Shown: positions 1-8,502, counted from the stretch's first letter. The stretch: 27,052 bases of DNA from CAYOSU01 sp964541255 (GCA_964541255.1 CAZIPL010000018.1:1-27052), one strand, 5' to 3'. Numbers and translations are program-made. The notes: generated by a model not told the origin, from the letters alone.

Positions 1-42
1 TAAAACGTAGGTAATAGCGATAAATAAAGGGTATTAACGTTT

Positions 43-131
43 TGGCGGAAAGTTAGGGATTCGAACCCCAGGAGGCTATTAACCTCAACGGTTTTCAAGA
101 CCGCCGCATTCGACCACTCTGCCAACTTTCC
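43..131 (-). tRNA. tRNA-Ser (anticodon UGA)
   Basis: The reverse strand folds as a complete class II tRNA. The acceptor strands GGAAAGT and ACTTTCC pair, followed by discriminator G and an encoded CCA at 43-45. The anticodon loop CTTGAAA (plus 93-99) gives anticodon TGA, reading UCA serine codons. A long variable arm (GAGG/CCTC) is typical of tRNA-Ser, and the T loop TTCGAAT is canonical. A consensus sigma-A promoter sits directly upstream. Confidence 0.97.
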
Positions 132-142
132 AAAGCTTTCTT

Positions 143-171
143 AGTATATCAAACAATTTTCGATTTGTCAA
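143..171 (-). promoter_or_regulatory. Sigma-A promoter of tRNA-Ser
   Basis: On the reverse strand a perfect -35 TTGACA (166-171) is separated by 17 bp from -10 TATACT (143-148). The predicted start falls about five bases before the mature tRNA 5' end at 131, so only a very short leader would need removal by RNase P. Confidence 0.85.
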
Positions 172-382
172 AAACTTTTCGGCATATCAAGTACTTTTAT
201 ATGTTATTGTTATTTATTCTTAATTGTTATTCTTTTATATTAGATACTATTTCGAAATAAATCTATAGATATAAAGATAGTGTAGCTAAAAATACAAATC
301 AATACTCCATCACATTGGAAATAACAGTTCTGAGCAAAAAGTAGATCTTATAAAGTAGCTATAAAACTAACACCTATTGATA

Positions 383-1183
383 TCACAGCGACATATCTGC
401 CCTATCGTCATATACCATTATCGAAAGAATCGTCATCAAAACCCAAATAGCAAGGGTAACAAACGTTGCAAGTAGAGATTCGGTTACGGTTGCTTCTATA
501 TATAGCTTTAAGGCATATTCTTGGAAAACAAATGGCGTAAAAAATATTATGCCTACTTTTTCGAACGCCGTACTTCCGAAAAGCAAAATCACAAGACAAA
601 GCGCAAACGGAATGCTGCTGTTCTTCATAAGAGCAGTTAAAGACATCAAAATCAAAAGGAAGAAAATTATTACTTCCATAACGCAAAGCGCCGCCAAAAC
701 CACATCACCAAAGGATACATAAGCAATTTTAATATAGCCTAAAGATACTGCCTCGCGAGGATATACCAATATTGCAAGAGCGCCGTTAATAAGCGCGCCG
801 ACAAAACCGATACATGCCGGAGTAATAATCTGAACAACATATTTTGCTGCAAGGTGTACACCTGGTTTTAGCCCCATACAAAGAGGCTGAACAAGCTTTT
901 TCCCCTCGAGTTCATCGGTAATCAACGGTTTAACAAAAAGAAGACAAATAAACAAATATACCGTCAAAAACAGATTATTAGTCATTCCTACCATTCCGTA
1001 GCGAGAGTTCAATGCGTATGTCGTCGTACTTGCACTATCGGAAACCGAAACGGTCGAAGTCGAAAGAAGCCAGCACCCCGTCAAAATACCTATTGCGGAA
1101 AAAATATATATGAAAATGCGCTTAGTTCTTATAAGCTCTTTCCATTCTCTTTTTAAGGATATATAAAACTGTTTGCGTTTCAT
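383..1183 (-). CDS. ABC-2 type transporter permease
   Basis: This 266-residue protein is an integral membrane subunit of an ABC-2 class exporter. About six hydrophobic segments are visible, the first at residues 23-42 after a basic start (KRKQFYISLKREWKEL), as in permeases partnered with BcrA/CcmA-type ATPases. An acidic-basic patch ITDELEGKK (about 88-96) follows the second segment, where these permeases contact the ATPase. Its ATG overlaps the stop codon of the ATPase gene by four bases (ATGA at 1180-1183), so the two are translationally coupled and almost certainly form one transporter. The substrate cannot be read from sequence. Candidates known for the class include peptide antibiotics, lipids and polysaccharides. 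The 251 bp between this gene and the tRNA hold only the tRNA promoter and AT-rich sequence, with no convincing terminator. Confidence 0.8.
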   Translation of the reverse strand: MKRKQFYISLKREWKELIRTKRIFIYIFSAIGILTGCWLLSTSTVSVSDSASTTTYALNSRYGMVGMTNNLFLTVYLFICLLFVKPLITDELEGKKLVQPLCMGLKPGVHLAAKYVVQIITPACIGFVGALINGALAILVYPREAVSLGYIKIAYVSFGDVVLAALCVMEVIIFFLLILMSLTALMKNSSIPFALCLVILLFGSTAFEKVGIIFFTPFVFQEYALKLYIEATVTESLLATFVTLAIWVLMTILSIMVYDDRADMSL

Positions 1184-2100
1184 CTTAAGCTAATCTCCCT
1201 TATAAACGCTTCCTTAAAGCCCTCTCTGAACATAGAAAGGTTGGTGTAAGCTATTCCCGAAGCTCCTACAATTTCCATAAGCTCCGTCGGTCTTCTGATA
1301 TCGGAAGTTACCACGGTCTTTTTGTTTCGTCTCGAAACGAATATATCTTCCATGGACGTAGCAAAGTTTTTCAACTTAACAAATTCCACTTCGTTACAAT
1401 CGAGCATTATGCCTGTTTTTTGGTTTTCGATTACGTCTTTTACATAGCATTCGTTGCGAATTTTTCCGTTTGCCAAAAAGCCCACCACGTCGCAATAGTT
1501 TTCTACGTCAAAGAACGAATTGGTAGACATAATAACGGCTTTGCCAGAGTTCTTGATTTTGTTGAAAGTCGCTTTAAGCTCCTCTTTCGCATCTACGTCG
1601 AGATTAGAAGTCGGTTCGTCCATAAGTATCGCTTTAGGATTCCCGTATAAAACCGACGCGATAACGAGCTTTTGACTCATTCCCTTCGAAAACAAGCTTA
1701 TACGCTTATTTACGTGCGGCGAAAGATCGAACATCTCGAAAAGCATTTCGGTACGATCCTTTTGTACTTTCTTAGATAGACCCGCAATATCTCCGAGATA
1801 TTCGAAGTATTCCTTGCAAGTCATATACGGGAAAGCAACGAAGCTATCTTGAACATATCCGATTACGTTGGGTATCTTTTTGATAACTCTGATATCCCTG
1901 CCGTCAACCTTTATGCTACCCGAAAAGTCTTTATCAACGCCTGCAATGCAATTCAAAAGAGTGGTTTTTCCCGCTCCGTTGCCGCCCACAATGCCGTATA
2001 CCGTTCCGCTTGGCACAGAAAAAGACACGTCATCGATAATTACATGCGAGTTCTTCTTACCTTTCTTAAACTCTTTGTGAATGTTGTTGATTTCTATCAT
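1180..2100 (-). CDS. ABC transporter ATP-binding protein (ABC-2 exporter partner)
   Basis: This 306-residue ATPase drives the adjacent permease. Walker A GGNGAGKT lies at residues 39-46, the Q-loop glutamine at 84, a signature of the SKGMSQKL form (138-145, common in this subfamily instead of LSGGQ), Walker B AILMDEP at 157-163 and the D-loop SNLD at 165-168. The H-loop is unusual: the motif normally written STH reads STN (residues 192-194), so the switch histidine is asparagine. The roughly 90-residue C-terminal tail past the nucleotide-binding fold is typical of bacitracin-export-like ATPases. AAAGGA precedes the ATG by about six bases. It is the first gene of a two-gene operon with the permease at 383-1183. 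No convincing promoter was found in the AT-rich leader. Confidence 0.88.
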   Translation of the reverse strand: MIEINNIHKEFKKGKKNSHVIIDDVSFSVPSGTVYGIVGGNGAGKTTLLNCIAGVDKDFSGSIKVDGRDIRVIKKIPNVIGYVQDSFVAFPYMTCKEYFEYLGDIAGLSKKVQKDRTEMLFEMFDLSPHVNKRISLFSKGMSQKLVIASVLYGNPKAILMDEPTSNLDVDAKEELKATFNKIKNSGKAVIMSTNSFFDVENYCDVVGFLANGKIRNECYVKDVIENQKTGIMLDCNEVEFVKLKNFATSMEDIFVSRRNKKTVVTSDIRRPTELMEIVGASGIAYTNLSMFREGFKEAFIREISLR

Positions 2101-2323
2101 TTTTATCCTTTAAGTACAAAATCTTCTTTTAATAAAAAATTGAAGTATTATTAACGCAAAGCGATTACATATTGTTTATTCATACTATCAATCATTAAAC
2201 ACCGAATAATCAATCTCGGTATCAGAAAACTTATTACATATTGTATCACAATTTTATAGATTACTCAACAATAATATGTTAAAAATATTTTTGCGTTATT
2301 CGATAATATATAATAAAAAATAA

Positions 2324-2352
2324 TTGCAAAATCGACAGCATTGAGATATACT
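2324..2352 (+). promoter_or_regulatory. Predicted sigma-A promoter with palindrome at the start site
   Basis: TTGCAA (2324-2329), 17 bp, TATACT (2347-2352). Directly after the -10 lies a perfect palindrome TGCATTA-AA-TAATGCA (2353-2368), covering the expected transcription start near 2359. That is a common place for a repressor operator. The remainder of the 294 bp intergenic region is AT-rich and otherwise unremarkable. Confidence 0.6.
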
Positions 2353-2394
2353 TGCATTAAATAATGCATTAAAAGCAATTAAAAGGAGGCTTTT

Positions 2395-2592
2395 ATGAAA
2401 TACACAAAAAGGTTAAAGAAAATCGTAAACTTTTTTGATACAATATACAAAATCGGTTACGTATGCTGCATCATCGGCTTTATTTTTTACGGAATCCTAT
2501 TGATTTTATTAGGTATCTATTCCGCTCTCGGCAATATCGATTGGACATTGGGACTTAATACGACGATTGTCCCATATCTTGAAGAAGTGTAA
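2395..2592 (+). pseudogene. N-terminal fragment of a frameshifted membrane protein
   Basis: The ATG at 2395 has a textbook AAGGAGG ribosome binding site four to five bases upstream and the promoter at 2324-2352. The 65 codons encode a basic N-terminus (KYTKRLKK) and a long hydrophobic segment (about residues 17-45), then stop at TAA 2590-2592 right after LEEV. The reading frame that continues the protein (VTVYSVITGGISL..., frame open from 2583) is offset. Removing one GT from the GTGT at 2587-2590 joins the two halves into an uninterrupted protein of about 362 residues. I therefore treat this as the 5' part of a broken gene. It could alternatively be a genuine 65-residue membrane peptide or a sequencing error. 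The protein family is not firmly recognised. Confidence 0.65.
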
Positions 2593-3485
2593 CGGTTTAC
2601 TCTGTTATTACGGGCGGAATCTCGTTGATATGCAACTTCTTCGTAATCAAAGCCGCGAAAAAATATTTTGCATTTACAAAAGCAAATTCGCCGTTTTCTA
2701 AGGAAGCATCCGATAATCTCAGAAAATTCACCAAGCTCGACCTTTTGATTTCGGTTATTATCCTTGCCGTATCGACATCGATTTCCGCTTTCTCGGAGTT
2801 TACGGCAAGCACGATAAACGTTTGGGATATCATTATCGATTTATGCAACTACGGATTGGTATTTGCATTGCTTATGTTTGTCGCATACCTTGCAGAGCGT
2901 TTTGAAAAGCTCGACGAAAACGACGTTAGCGACATTAAAGCCGTATTTTCTAAAACCAAAGAGGTTTCTAAAAAGCTAACCTTTGCTTTTGTCGTTGCGG
3001 GAGCTGTTTCCCTTGTTGCGGCAGTTGTTTTCGGACTTATTCAAGCGCCTTTTGAAATCGTACTTTCCGACATTTTGTTCGATGGAACTTCAGACGATCT
3101 CCCGACTTTCTTTGCATGCCTTTTCGGAACGCTTTTAACGCTTGCATTGGCAGCAAAATTTATCGACGAATACACTTCAAAAGTAATTGAAAACGGCACG
3201 ATTTTCAACTACAATGACTTGACTCTTCTCAAAAACAGAGCAATTAAGCTTCTTCTTTTCCCGATTATTCTGATTATTGTTTTTGATATTGTAATAACCA
3301 TAATTTTCGACTATGTGGCTTGCGACGTTATAATCGATTTCGCGATTTTAATAGCACTTGCTATGGCGCTTACCCGCATAATGATTTATGCTAAAAAAGA
3401 ACAATTGGAGCTTAAAGAAGAAGGTAACTCGAAAGACGATAACACCGACAAAACAAACGATCCCGATTCGCCGTTTTTGAACTGA
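2583..3485 (+). pseudogene. C-terminal portion of the frameshifted membrane protein
   Basis: This frame is open from just after a TGA at 2580 and encodes about 300 residues with some seven hydrophobic segments and a charged tail (KEEGNSKDDNTDKTND). The only start inside it near the 5' end is a TTG at 2625 without a good ribosome binding site, in the middle of a membrane segment, so independent translation is unlikely. The layout, a hydrophobic pair, then a PFSKEASDNLRKF stretch, then another hydrophobic pair, recalls DUF2975-type membrane proteins. The second half (residues from about SKKLTFAF) repeats this arrangement, with NYNDLTLLKNRAIK at the matching place. The function is unknown. A strong terminator follows at 3511-3545. 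Confidence 0.65.
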
Positions 3486-3510
3486 TTATATTTCACATAA
3501 CAATAAATAT

Positions 3511-3545
3511 AAATGCTCTTCGCTTATTTAGCGAAGAGCATTTTT
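3511..3545. terminator. Intrinsic terminator between convergent genes
   Basis: A 14-bp stem (AAATGCTCTTCGCT 3511-3524 with AGCGAAGAGCATTT 3530-3543) has a five-base TATTT loop and runs into TTTTT on the plus strand. On the minus strand the stem is followed by AT-rich ATATTTATTG, so it may also serve, less efficiently, the ATPase gene converging from the right. Confidence 0.85.
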
Positions 3546-3621
3546 GATTGAGTTTATAACAACTCGATTCTTAAAAAGAGAATAATTATTTAATCTTCAA
3601 TCATCGGTTATAAGATAATTA

Positions 3622-5262
3622 TTATTCGACATCAACAGATCCCGTTGCGATGAGACGTCCGCTTGCTTTATCGAAAAGCATCACGTCGTCGCCCGTAATC
3701 GAAAGTCTGACCTTTTCGCCGATGCTATAAGTTATTCCTCCGAAGATTACGCCCGTCAAAAGCAAATTGCCTATTTTGATTCTGACTGTAGTTTCCATAC
3801 CGGTAGGCATTGCGCTATAAACCTCTCCGACTATCTTTCCGTCGGGAACAATCTTAATAAATTCGGGACGCACGCCCAAAACGAAATCTCTGTCCGTTGC
3901 GGGCTTATCTTCCTCTATTTCGGATTCGTCGATCTTAGCGATTCTGCACTTAAACACGGTGTCTTTATTCGCCTTTTCGACGTTCTTCTTATCTTGTATA
4001 CGAAGCTTTCTTTCAACCTCTTTTTTCTCGTCAAGTGCTTTATTTTCACTTCTCCAAGAAGCCAAATCAAGACCGTCTGCTTTAAAAGTCAAATTCGTTT
4101 CGCCGTTGAAGACTTCAAGACCGATTCCGTTTTCGTTAGGTTCTCCGACGGCTTCGATAAAGTTAATCTGGGGATTTCCTACAAAGTCGGCTACAAAAGT
4201 GTTTTCAGGCTTGCCGTATACGGTGAGCGGCGCGTCATATTGCTGCAAAACGCCGTTATCGATAAGGCAAATCTTCGTTGCGAGAGTCATAGCCTCCATT
4301 TGGTCGTGAGTTACGTAAACGAACGTGCTTCCAGTATCGAGGTGAAGTCTTTGCAATTCGCTTCGCATTTCGAGCCTAAGTTTTGCGTCGAGGTTAGAAA
4401 GCGGCTCGTCCATGAAAAGCACCGTCGGCTCGGGAGCGAGAGTTCTTGCGATTGCGACTCTTTGCTGCTGTCCGCCTGAAAGCTCGGCAGGGTATCTATC
4501 CATAAACATACCGATTTTTACTATTCTCGAAACTCTTCTTACGGAAAGATCGATTTCTTCTTTGGAAAGCTTTCTCTTTTGCGTAACCACAACGCCGTTT
4601 TTGACGTATTCGTAGTTTTCGTTCAAGGTGCAGCCCTCTTTTTGCGCGGCGGCAACTGCTTTTTCCAAAACGCCTTTAAGTTCGGAAATAACTGCATTTG
4701 CTTTTGCGTTTCTATCGGTCTCTTTTTCAAAGCCGTAAGACAAGAGCTTTTTCGCCGAGAACATCGAAATAATATAAGTATCGATTAGTTTAAGCTGTGC
4801 TTTTGCGTTGTCGATATTGCCTTTTTTATCTCTGCATTCTTCGATTAGCGTTACGAGTTTATCTACGTCGGAAAGAACGTCGATAAGCTTTGCCGCAACT
4901 CTCGCTTCGAAGTTCACTTTCGGGAGCTCTTCCTTTACGTTTGAAAGACCGAACGATATGTTTTGATAAACGGTCATATTAGGCCACAAAGCATAGTTCT
5001 GGAAAAGGAATCCTACTTTTCTTTTATTGGCGGGAACGTTGATTCCGAGTTCGCTGTCGAAAACAACCTTATCCCCGATTGTGATACGTCCGCTCGTCGG
5101 TGTTTCAAGACCTGCGATCATACGGAGCGTAGTGGTTTTTCCGCAACCCGATGGACCGAGAAGCGTTACGAATGCATTATCCTCTATATCGAGGTCAAGA
5201 TGATCTACGGCATAAAAGCCGCCCCATCTTTTTGTTACGTCGGTTAATTTAATTTCAGGCAT
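3622..5262 (-). CDS. ABC importer ATP-binding protein with two large insertions
   Basis: This is the energy-coupling ATPase of the binding-protein-dependent importer encoded just upstream. I start it at ATG 5262 because GGAGGA lies seven bases upstream. The in-frame TTG at 5277 overlaps that ribosome binding site. The result is 546 residues, whereas relatives (PotA, FbpC, PhnT type) have about 350-370. Walker A GPSGCGKT is at 36-43, Q-loop glutamine 88, LSGGQ 261-265, Walker B VLFMDEP 281-287, D-loop SNLD 289-292, H-loop histidine 319, and a TOBE-like C-terminal region ends the protein. Q-loop to signature is about 173 residues against roughly 53 in MalK. A largely helical insert of about 120 residues lies between FGL (about 107) and KLSKEEID (about 231). 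A second Lys/Glu-rich insert (about 400-440) sits in the TOBE region. All catalytic motifs are intact. It lies four bases after the permease gene. Confidence 0.9.
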   Translation of the reverse strand: MPEIKLTDVTKRWGGFYAVDHLDLDIEDNAFVTLLGPSGCGKTTTLRMIAGLETPTSGRITIGDKVVFDSELGINVPANKRKVGFLFQNYALWPNMTVYQNISFGLSNVKEELPKVNFEARVAAKLIDVLSDVDKLVTLIEECRDKKGNIDNAKAQLKLIDTYIISMFSAKKLLSYGFEKETDRNAKANAVISELKGVLEKAVAAAQKEGCTLNENYEYVKNGVVVTQKRKLSKEEIDLSVRRVSRIVKIGMFMDRYPAELSGGQQQRVAIARTLAPEPTVLFMDEPLSNLDAKLRLEMRSELQRLHLDTGSTFVYVTHDQMEAMTLATKICLIDNGVLQQYDAPLTVYGKPENTFVADFVGNPQINFIEAVGEPNENGIGLEVFNGETNLTFKADGLDLASWRSENKALDEKKEVERKLRIQDKKNVEKANKDTVFKCRIAKIDESEIEEDKPATDRDFVLGVRPEFIKIVPDGKIVGEVYSAMPTGMETTVRIKIGNLLLTGVIFGGITYSIGEKVRLSITGDDVMLFDKASGRLIATGSVDVE

Positions 5263-5266
5263 ATTT

Positions 5267-7096
5267 TTATCCTCCAATACCTTTGTCGAGGCTTGCGCCG
5301 GTAAGCTTGTTAATCAATGCGTTGCAGATAAGAACCGTTACGATAAGTATCAAGTTCATACCGCTCGAGAAAGCCGCAAGACCCATTTCGTCGAAATAGT
5401 CCATTGTCGTGGAAAGAATTGTTCCGATACCCGACAACATCATGAAGAGCGAAAGCTCTCTTACGCAGGTGATGAACGGAAGCAAATATCCCGACAAAAT
5501 GGAAGATTTCTGAATAGGAATGATTATCTTGAACATTCTCTTAAACCAAGGAATATCTTGAATAATCGCGGATTCCTCTATCTCTCCAGAAAGCTGAAGC
5601 ATTGAATTGAGAGACGACCTACTTGCAAAAGGTATATATTTTACCGTACCGACGATAATGAGCAATGTGTAGGTGTTATATAAGCTGAAGTATTCGTTGC
5701 AAAGAAGCTTATAGAACGCGATACCGACTGCTATTGACGGCATAAGGTACGGAATAAACGCCATGTTGTTGACGTAGTTCGCAAACTTTTGACGACGGTT
5801 TTTGGAAACGGCATATCCGACCAATGTTCCGAGCGTTCCGGCGGCAAGAGCCGATAGAACGGAAACGATGAGCGTGCCTTTATACGCTGTCCAGATCGTG
5901 CTGTTATATAGCATTCCGAGCTGTCCGTACATTCCGTATTCGCCTTTCGGGTCGTTATTGAGCCACCACTTCGTCGTGAGATTATCGGGGTTCCAAGTTT
6001 TTAAGAAGCTGTAATCTCCCGGGTTTGGCAAGAACGTTTCGAATGCGAACGATACGATAGGATAAATACTCGTGAAGAACGTGAATACGACAAGAATTAT
6101 CGCTATAACGTATTTGCCGACTTTGCCGAGATTTATTTTCGAAATCTGACCGGACTTACCCGTAACGGTAGTATAGTTCTTGCGACTCTTCAAACTTCTC
6201 TGGTTAAGGAAAAGAATGACAACGCCCAAAACCATCATTATGACGGCAAGAATACTCGATTCTGCGGTATAAGTGCCTTTCATGCTGATGTATTTAGTCG
6301 AAAGAGTCGTTAAGCCTAAGTAATGCGGAACTGGATAGCTTCCCATAGAACTTCCGAAAACAAGAAGCACAGTTGACAAAATCGCGGGCTTTATCATGGG
6401 AAGAGTTACTCTTGTCATGATTTTATATTTCGGCGTATCGAGAATTGTTGCGGCTTCTTCGAGGTTTGCGTCCATATTGCGGAAAATTCCGCCGATAAGG
6501 ATATATGCAAAAGCCGAATAGTGCAAGCCCAAAACGATTACGCACGGGAATATTCCCTGACACCACCAAAGCGGCATATGAATGTTGAAAAGTGCCGCCA
6601 ACAATCCGTCGCTTGTGTGAGTAACGGCATTGCTGTTGAAAAGGTTTCTCCATACCATGGCAAGCGTCCACTGCGGCATGATATACGGGAATATAAATAT
6701 AGAACTAAGGTATTTTTTGAATTTGAGGTTTGTTCTCGTAATCAAAAACGCGAACAAGCCGCCGAATATAATCGCCGCAACGCAAGAAAACGCGGCAACG
6801 ACTAAAGTATTAAAAAGCGGAGTCCAAAGGTTTGTTACAGCTAAATTGCCCGTGAAAAGGTCGATGTAGCTGACAAACGAATAGCCGGTTGGCTTTCCCG
6901 ACCAATAAGTCTCGATTGTACCTCTATGAATTTTGAAGGTATCCTCCAAAATCGCTATCATAGGAGTTACGGTCGTTATCGTGCAGATAATTCCCATAAT
7001 AACGAGAATCACGTTATGAGGCTGCATGAAAAACGTTTTGACTTTATTGAGGCGGACTCTTCTTTCGTTTGCTTTGTTAGACGAAATATTAGTCAT
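5267..7096 (-). CDS. ABC importer permease, two fused transmembrane domains (FbpB type)
   Basis: This 609-residue permease carries both halves of an importer channel in one chain, as in iron(III)/2-aminoethylphosphonate/thiamine-type systems, with about twelve membrane segments. Each half has the EAA coupling loop: EEAATILDTPKYKIMTRVTLP beginning at residue 213 and EESAIIQDIPWFKRMFKIIIP beginning at 507. Each ends with the proline expected before the next helix. GGAGG lies four bases before the ATG. A 13-bp hairpin ends three bases before that ribosome binding site. The gene sits between the binding lipoprotein and the ATPase (four-base gap), so the three make one transporter. Substrate specificity cannot be read from the permease. 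Iron, polyamine, phosphonate and sugar-phosphate ligands are all known for relatives. Confidence 0.9.
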   Translation of the reverse strand: MTNISSNKANERRVRLNKVKTFFMQPHNVILVIMGIICTITTVTPMIAILEDTFKIHRGTIETYWSGKPTGYSFVSYIDLFTGNLAVTNLWTPLFNTLVVAAFSCVAAIIFGGLFAFLITRTNLKFKKYLSSIFIFPYIMPQWTLAMVWRNLFNSNAVTHTSDGLLAALFNIHMPLWWCQGIFPCVIVLGLHYSAFAYILIGGIFRNMDANLEEAATILDTPKYKIMTRVTLPMIKPAILSTVLLVFGSSMGSYPVPHYLGLTTLSTKYISMKGTYTAESSILAVIMMVLGVVILFLNQRSLKSRKNYTTVTGKSGQISKINLGKVGKYVIAIILVVFTFFTSIYPIVSFAFETFLPNPGDYSFLKTWNPDNLTTKWWLNNDPKGEYGMYGQLGMLYNSTIWTAYKGTLIVSVLSALAAGTLGTLVGYAVSKNRRQKFANYVNNMAFIPYLMPSIAVGIAFYKLLCNEYFSLYNTYTLLIIVGTVKYIPFASRSSLNSMLQLSGEIEESAIIQDIPWFKRMFKIIIPIQKSSILSGYLLPFITCVRELSLFMMLSGIGTILSTTMDYFDEMGLAAFSSGMNLILIVTVLICNALINKLTGASLDKGIGG

Positions 7097-7107
7097 AAAA
7101 CCTCCAA

Positions 7108-7136
7108 CACGGAGCCGAAACTATTTCGGCTCCGTG
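7108..7136 (-). promoter_or_regulatory. Intercistronic hairpin between binding protein and permease
   Basis: A perfect 13-bp inverted repeat (7108-7120 with 7124-7136, CACGGAGCCGAAA and complement) has a three-base loop. In the operon sense strand no U-run follows. Instead the permease ribosome binding site GGAGG begins three bases later. That fits a 3'-protecting or translation-dampening element, which keeps binding protein in excess over permease, rather than a full terminator. Confidence 0.75.
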
Positions 7137-7170
7137 CAGATAATTTTTTTATAATTTTTTAGGTTAAAGC

Positions 7171-8502
7171 TTATTTGCCGTATTTAGAAAGAGTGTCAAT
7201 CCAAGCTCCGACTGTATATGCAACGGATGCGCAATATTCGGGATCTTCGATAACGAGTCTCTCTTCCCACCAATCGAATCCACGATCTTTAAGAACTTCG
7301 TAAACAACACCGCCGTTTTCACCCGTTACATGGTCGGGATGTGCAGCATCGTTTTCGGCAGCGACTACAGGGTTAGAAGAATATCCGCCGATGTCCTTGC
7401 CCCAAGCTTCGAAGCCTTTCTGTGTGCAAGTCATATAAGCTATGAACGCGCAAGCAGTCCAAGGAAGCGGGCTGTTCTTCGTAACGAACAAATAGTGGCA
7501 ATATCCGTATCCGCCAAGACCGTTGTAACCGTCTTCATAAGCAGCAACCTTAACGTTGTTCTTAGAAACGGAATCGGATTCCGATACGGAACGGAGCTTA
7601 GAGTATACCAACAAGCCGAACTGATCGGTTGCGGATTTATCAACGAGCATATTGCAGATAGGACCGTCGTCGGTCTGAGCGCTGTAACTTTCAACCCAAA
7701 GTTTAATCCAAGCGAGAGCGTATTTTCCGTTCTTTCCGAGGTTAAGTTCTTTAGCCTTTGCTTCGACAGCTGAAACAGCTTTGTCTACATAAGCTTTTTC
7801 GGAAGAAGAAAGAGCGTCGTATGAAGCTTTCAAGGAATCTGCGTATTCGTCCTTAGTCAACATATACAAGAAGTTTCTGCCGACGATTTCGGAGTCGATA
7901 TCCATGAAAAGACCGTGTTCGCCTTCAGCTACGAAATCCCAGATGTTGTCATAGGATTTTGTGCCGGTGCAGTTATACATAAATACCTTGTTAAGGGTCT
8001 GCAATGCGAGATATCCGTCATATTTAGCAGCCGTCGTGCCGTTAGCCTCTGCCCAATCCTTAGGGATGAATCTCTCCAAGATTCCGGGCTGAACCATCTT
8101 GCTTTCGATCTGGTTACCGTCCTGAATAAGGGTCATAGCAAACTGACCTTCGGACTTCGCGGAATCGGTTTCGAGCATTTCGAAGATAGTGTTGTTCTTA
8201 GGCTGCTGCCAATCTGCGGTAAGGGTATATTCACCTAAACCGTTCTTCTTAGCTACTTCGTTTACATAATCGATAAAGTATGGAAGTGCTGTTTTCCCGC
8301 GGCTGGAGTTACCAACACCGGAGAAAGTTTTTCCGTTACTTTCTTCATAAGCTTTAAGCATAAGCTCGTCGAGCGACATTGTCTGAGCTTCTGCAATTAT
8401 CTTTTGAACTTCCGTCTGCTCTACTTTAGGCTGGCATGCAGCGAGCGAGAAACAAGAAGCAACGAGCACTAAAATAAGTGCCAAAGATACGATTCTTTTC
8501 AT
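7171..8502 (-). CDS. ABC importer extracellular solute-binding lipoprotein
   Basis: This is the substrate-capturing component of the importer. The start is ATG 8502, with GGAGG five bases upstream. An in-frame open stretch further upstream (to 8631) runs through the promoter and is not coding. The 443-residue product begins with a lipoprotein signal (KRIVSLALILVLVASCFSLAAC), with the lipobox LAAC and Cys23 as the predicted lipidated residue, so it is tethered to the outer face of the membrane. The rest resembles type 2 periplasmic-binding folds of the iron/polyamine/phosphonate group, with aromatic-rich C-terminal stretches (GFDWWEERL). The ligand is unknown. It is the first gene of the operon with permease and ATPase and is driven by the promoter at 8622-8650. 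Confidence 0.88.
   Translation of the reverse strand: MKRIVSLALILVLVASCFSLAACQPKVEQTEVQKIIAEAQTMSLDELMLKAYEESNGKTFSGVGNSSRGKTALPYFIDYVNEVAKKNGLGEYTLTADWQQPKNNTIFEMLETDSAKSEGQFAMTLIQDGNQIESKMVQPGILERFIPKDWAEANGTTAAKYDGYLALQTLNKVFMYNCTGTKSYDNIWDFVAEGEHGLFMDIDSEIVGRNFLYMLTKDEYADSLKASYDALSSSEKAYVDKAVSAVEAKAKELNLGKNGKYALAWIKLWVESYSAQTDDGPICNMLVDKSATDQFGLLVYSKLRSVSESDSVSKNNVKVAAYEDGYNGLGGYGYCHYLFVTKNSPLPWTACAFIAYMTCTQKGFEAWGKDIGGYSSNPVVAAENDAAHPDHVTGENGGVVYEVLKDRGFDWWEERLVIEDPEYCASVAYTVGAWIDTLSKYGK

Noticed and set aside
1..42. Possible hairpin or further tRNA after the tRNA-Ser gene
   Set aside because: ACGTTTT and AAAACGT can pair across about 30 bases but no U-run or tRNA arms are visible before the window edge.
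3959..4788. Several antisense open frames over the ATPase gene and similar frames over other genes
   Set aside because: They have no ribosome binding sites, encode low-complexity complements of the real proteins and are explained by codon use of the sense gene.
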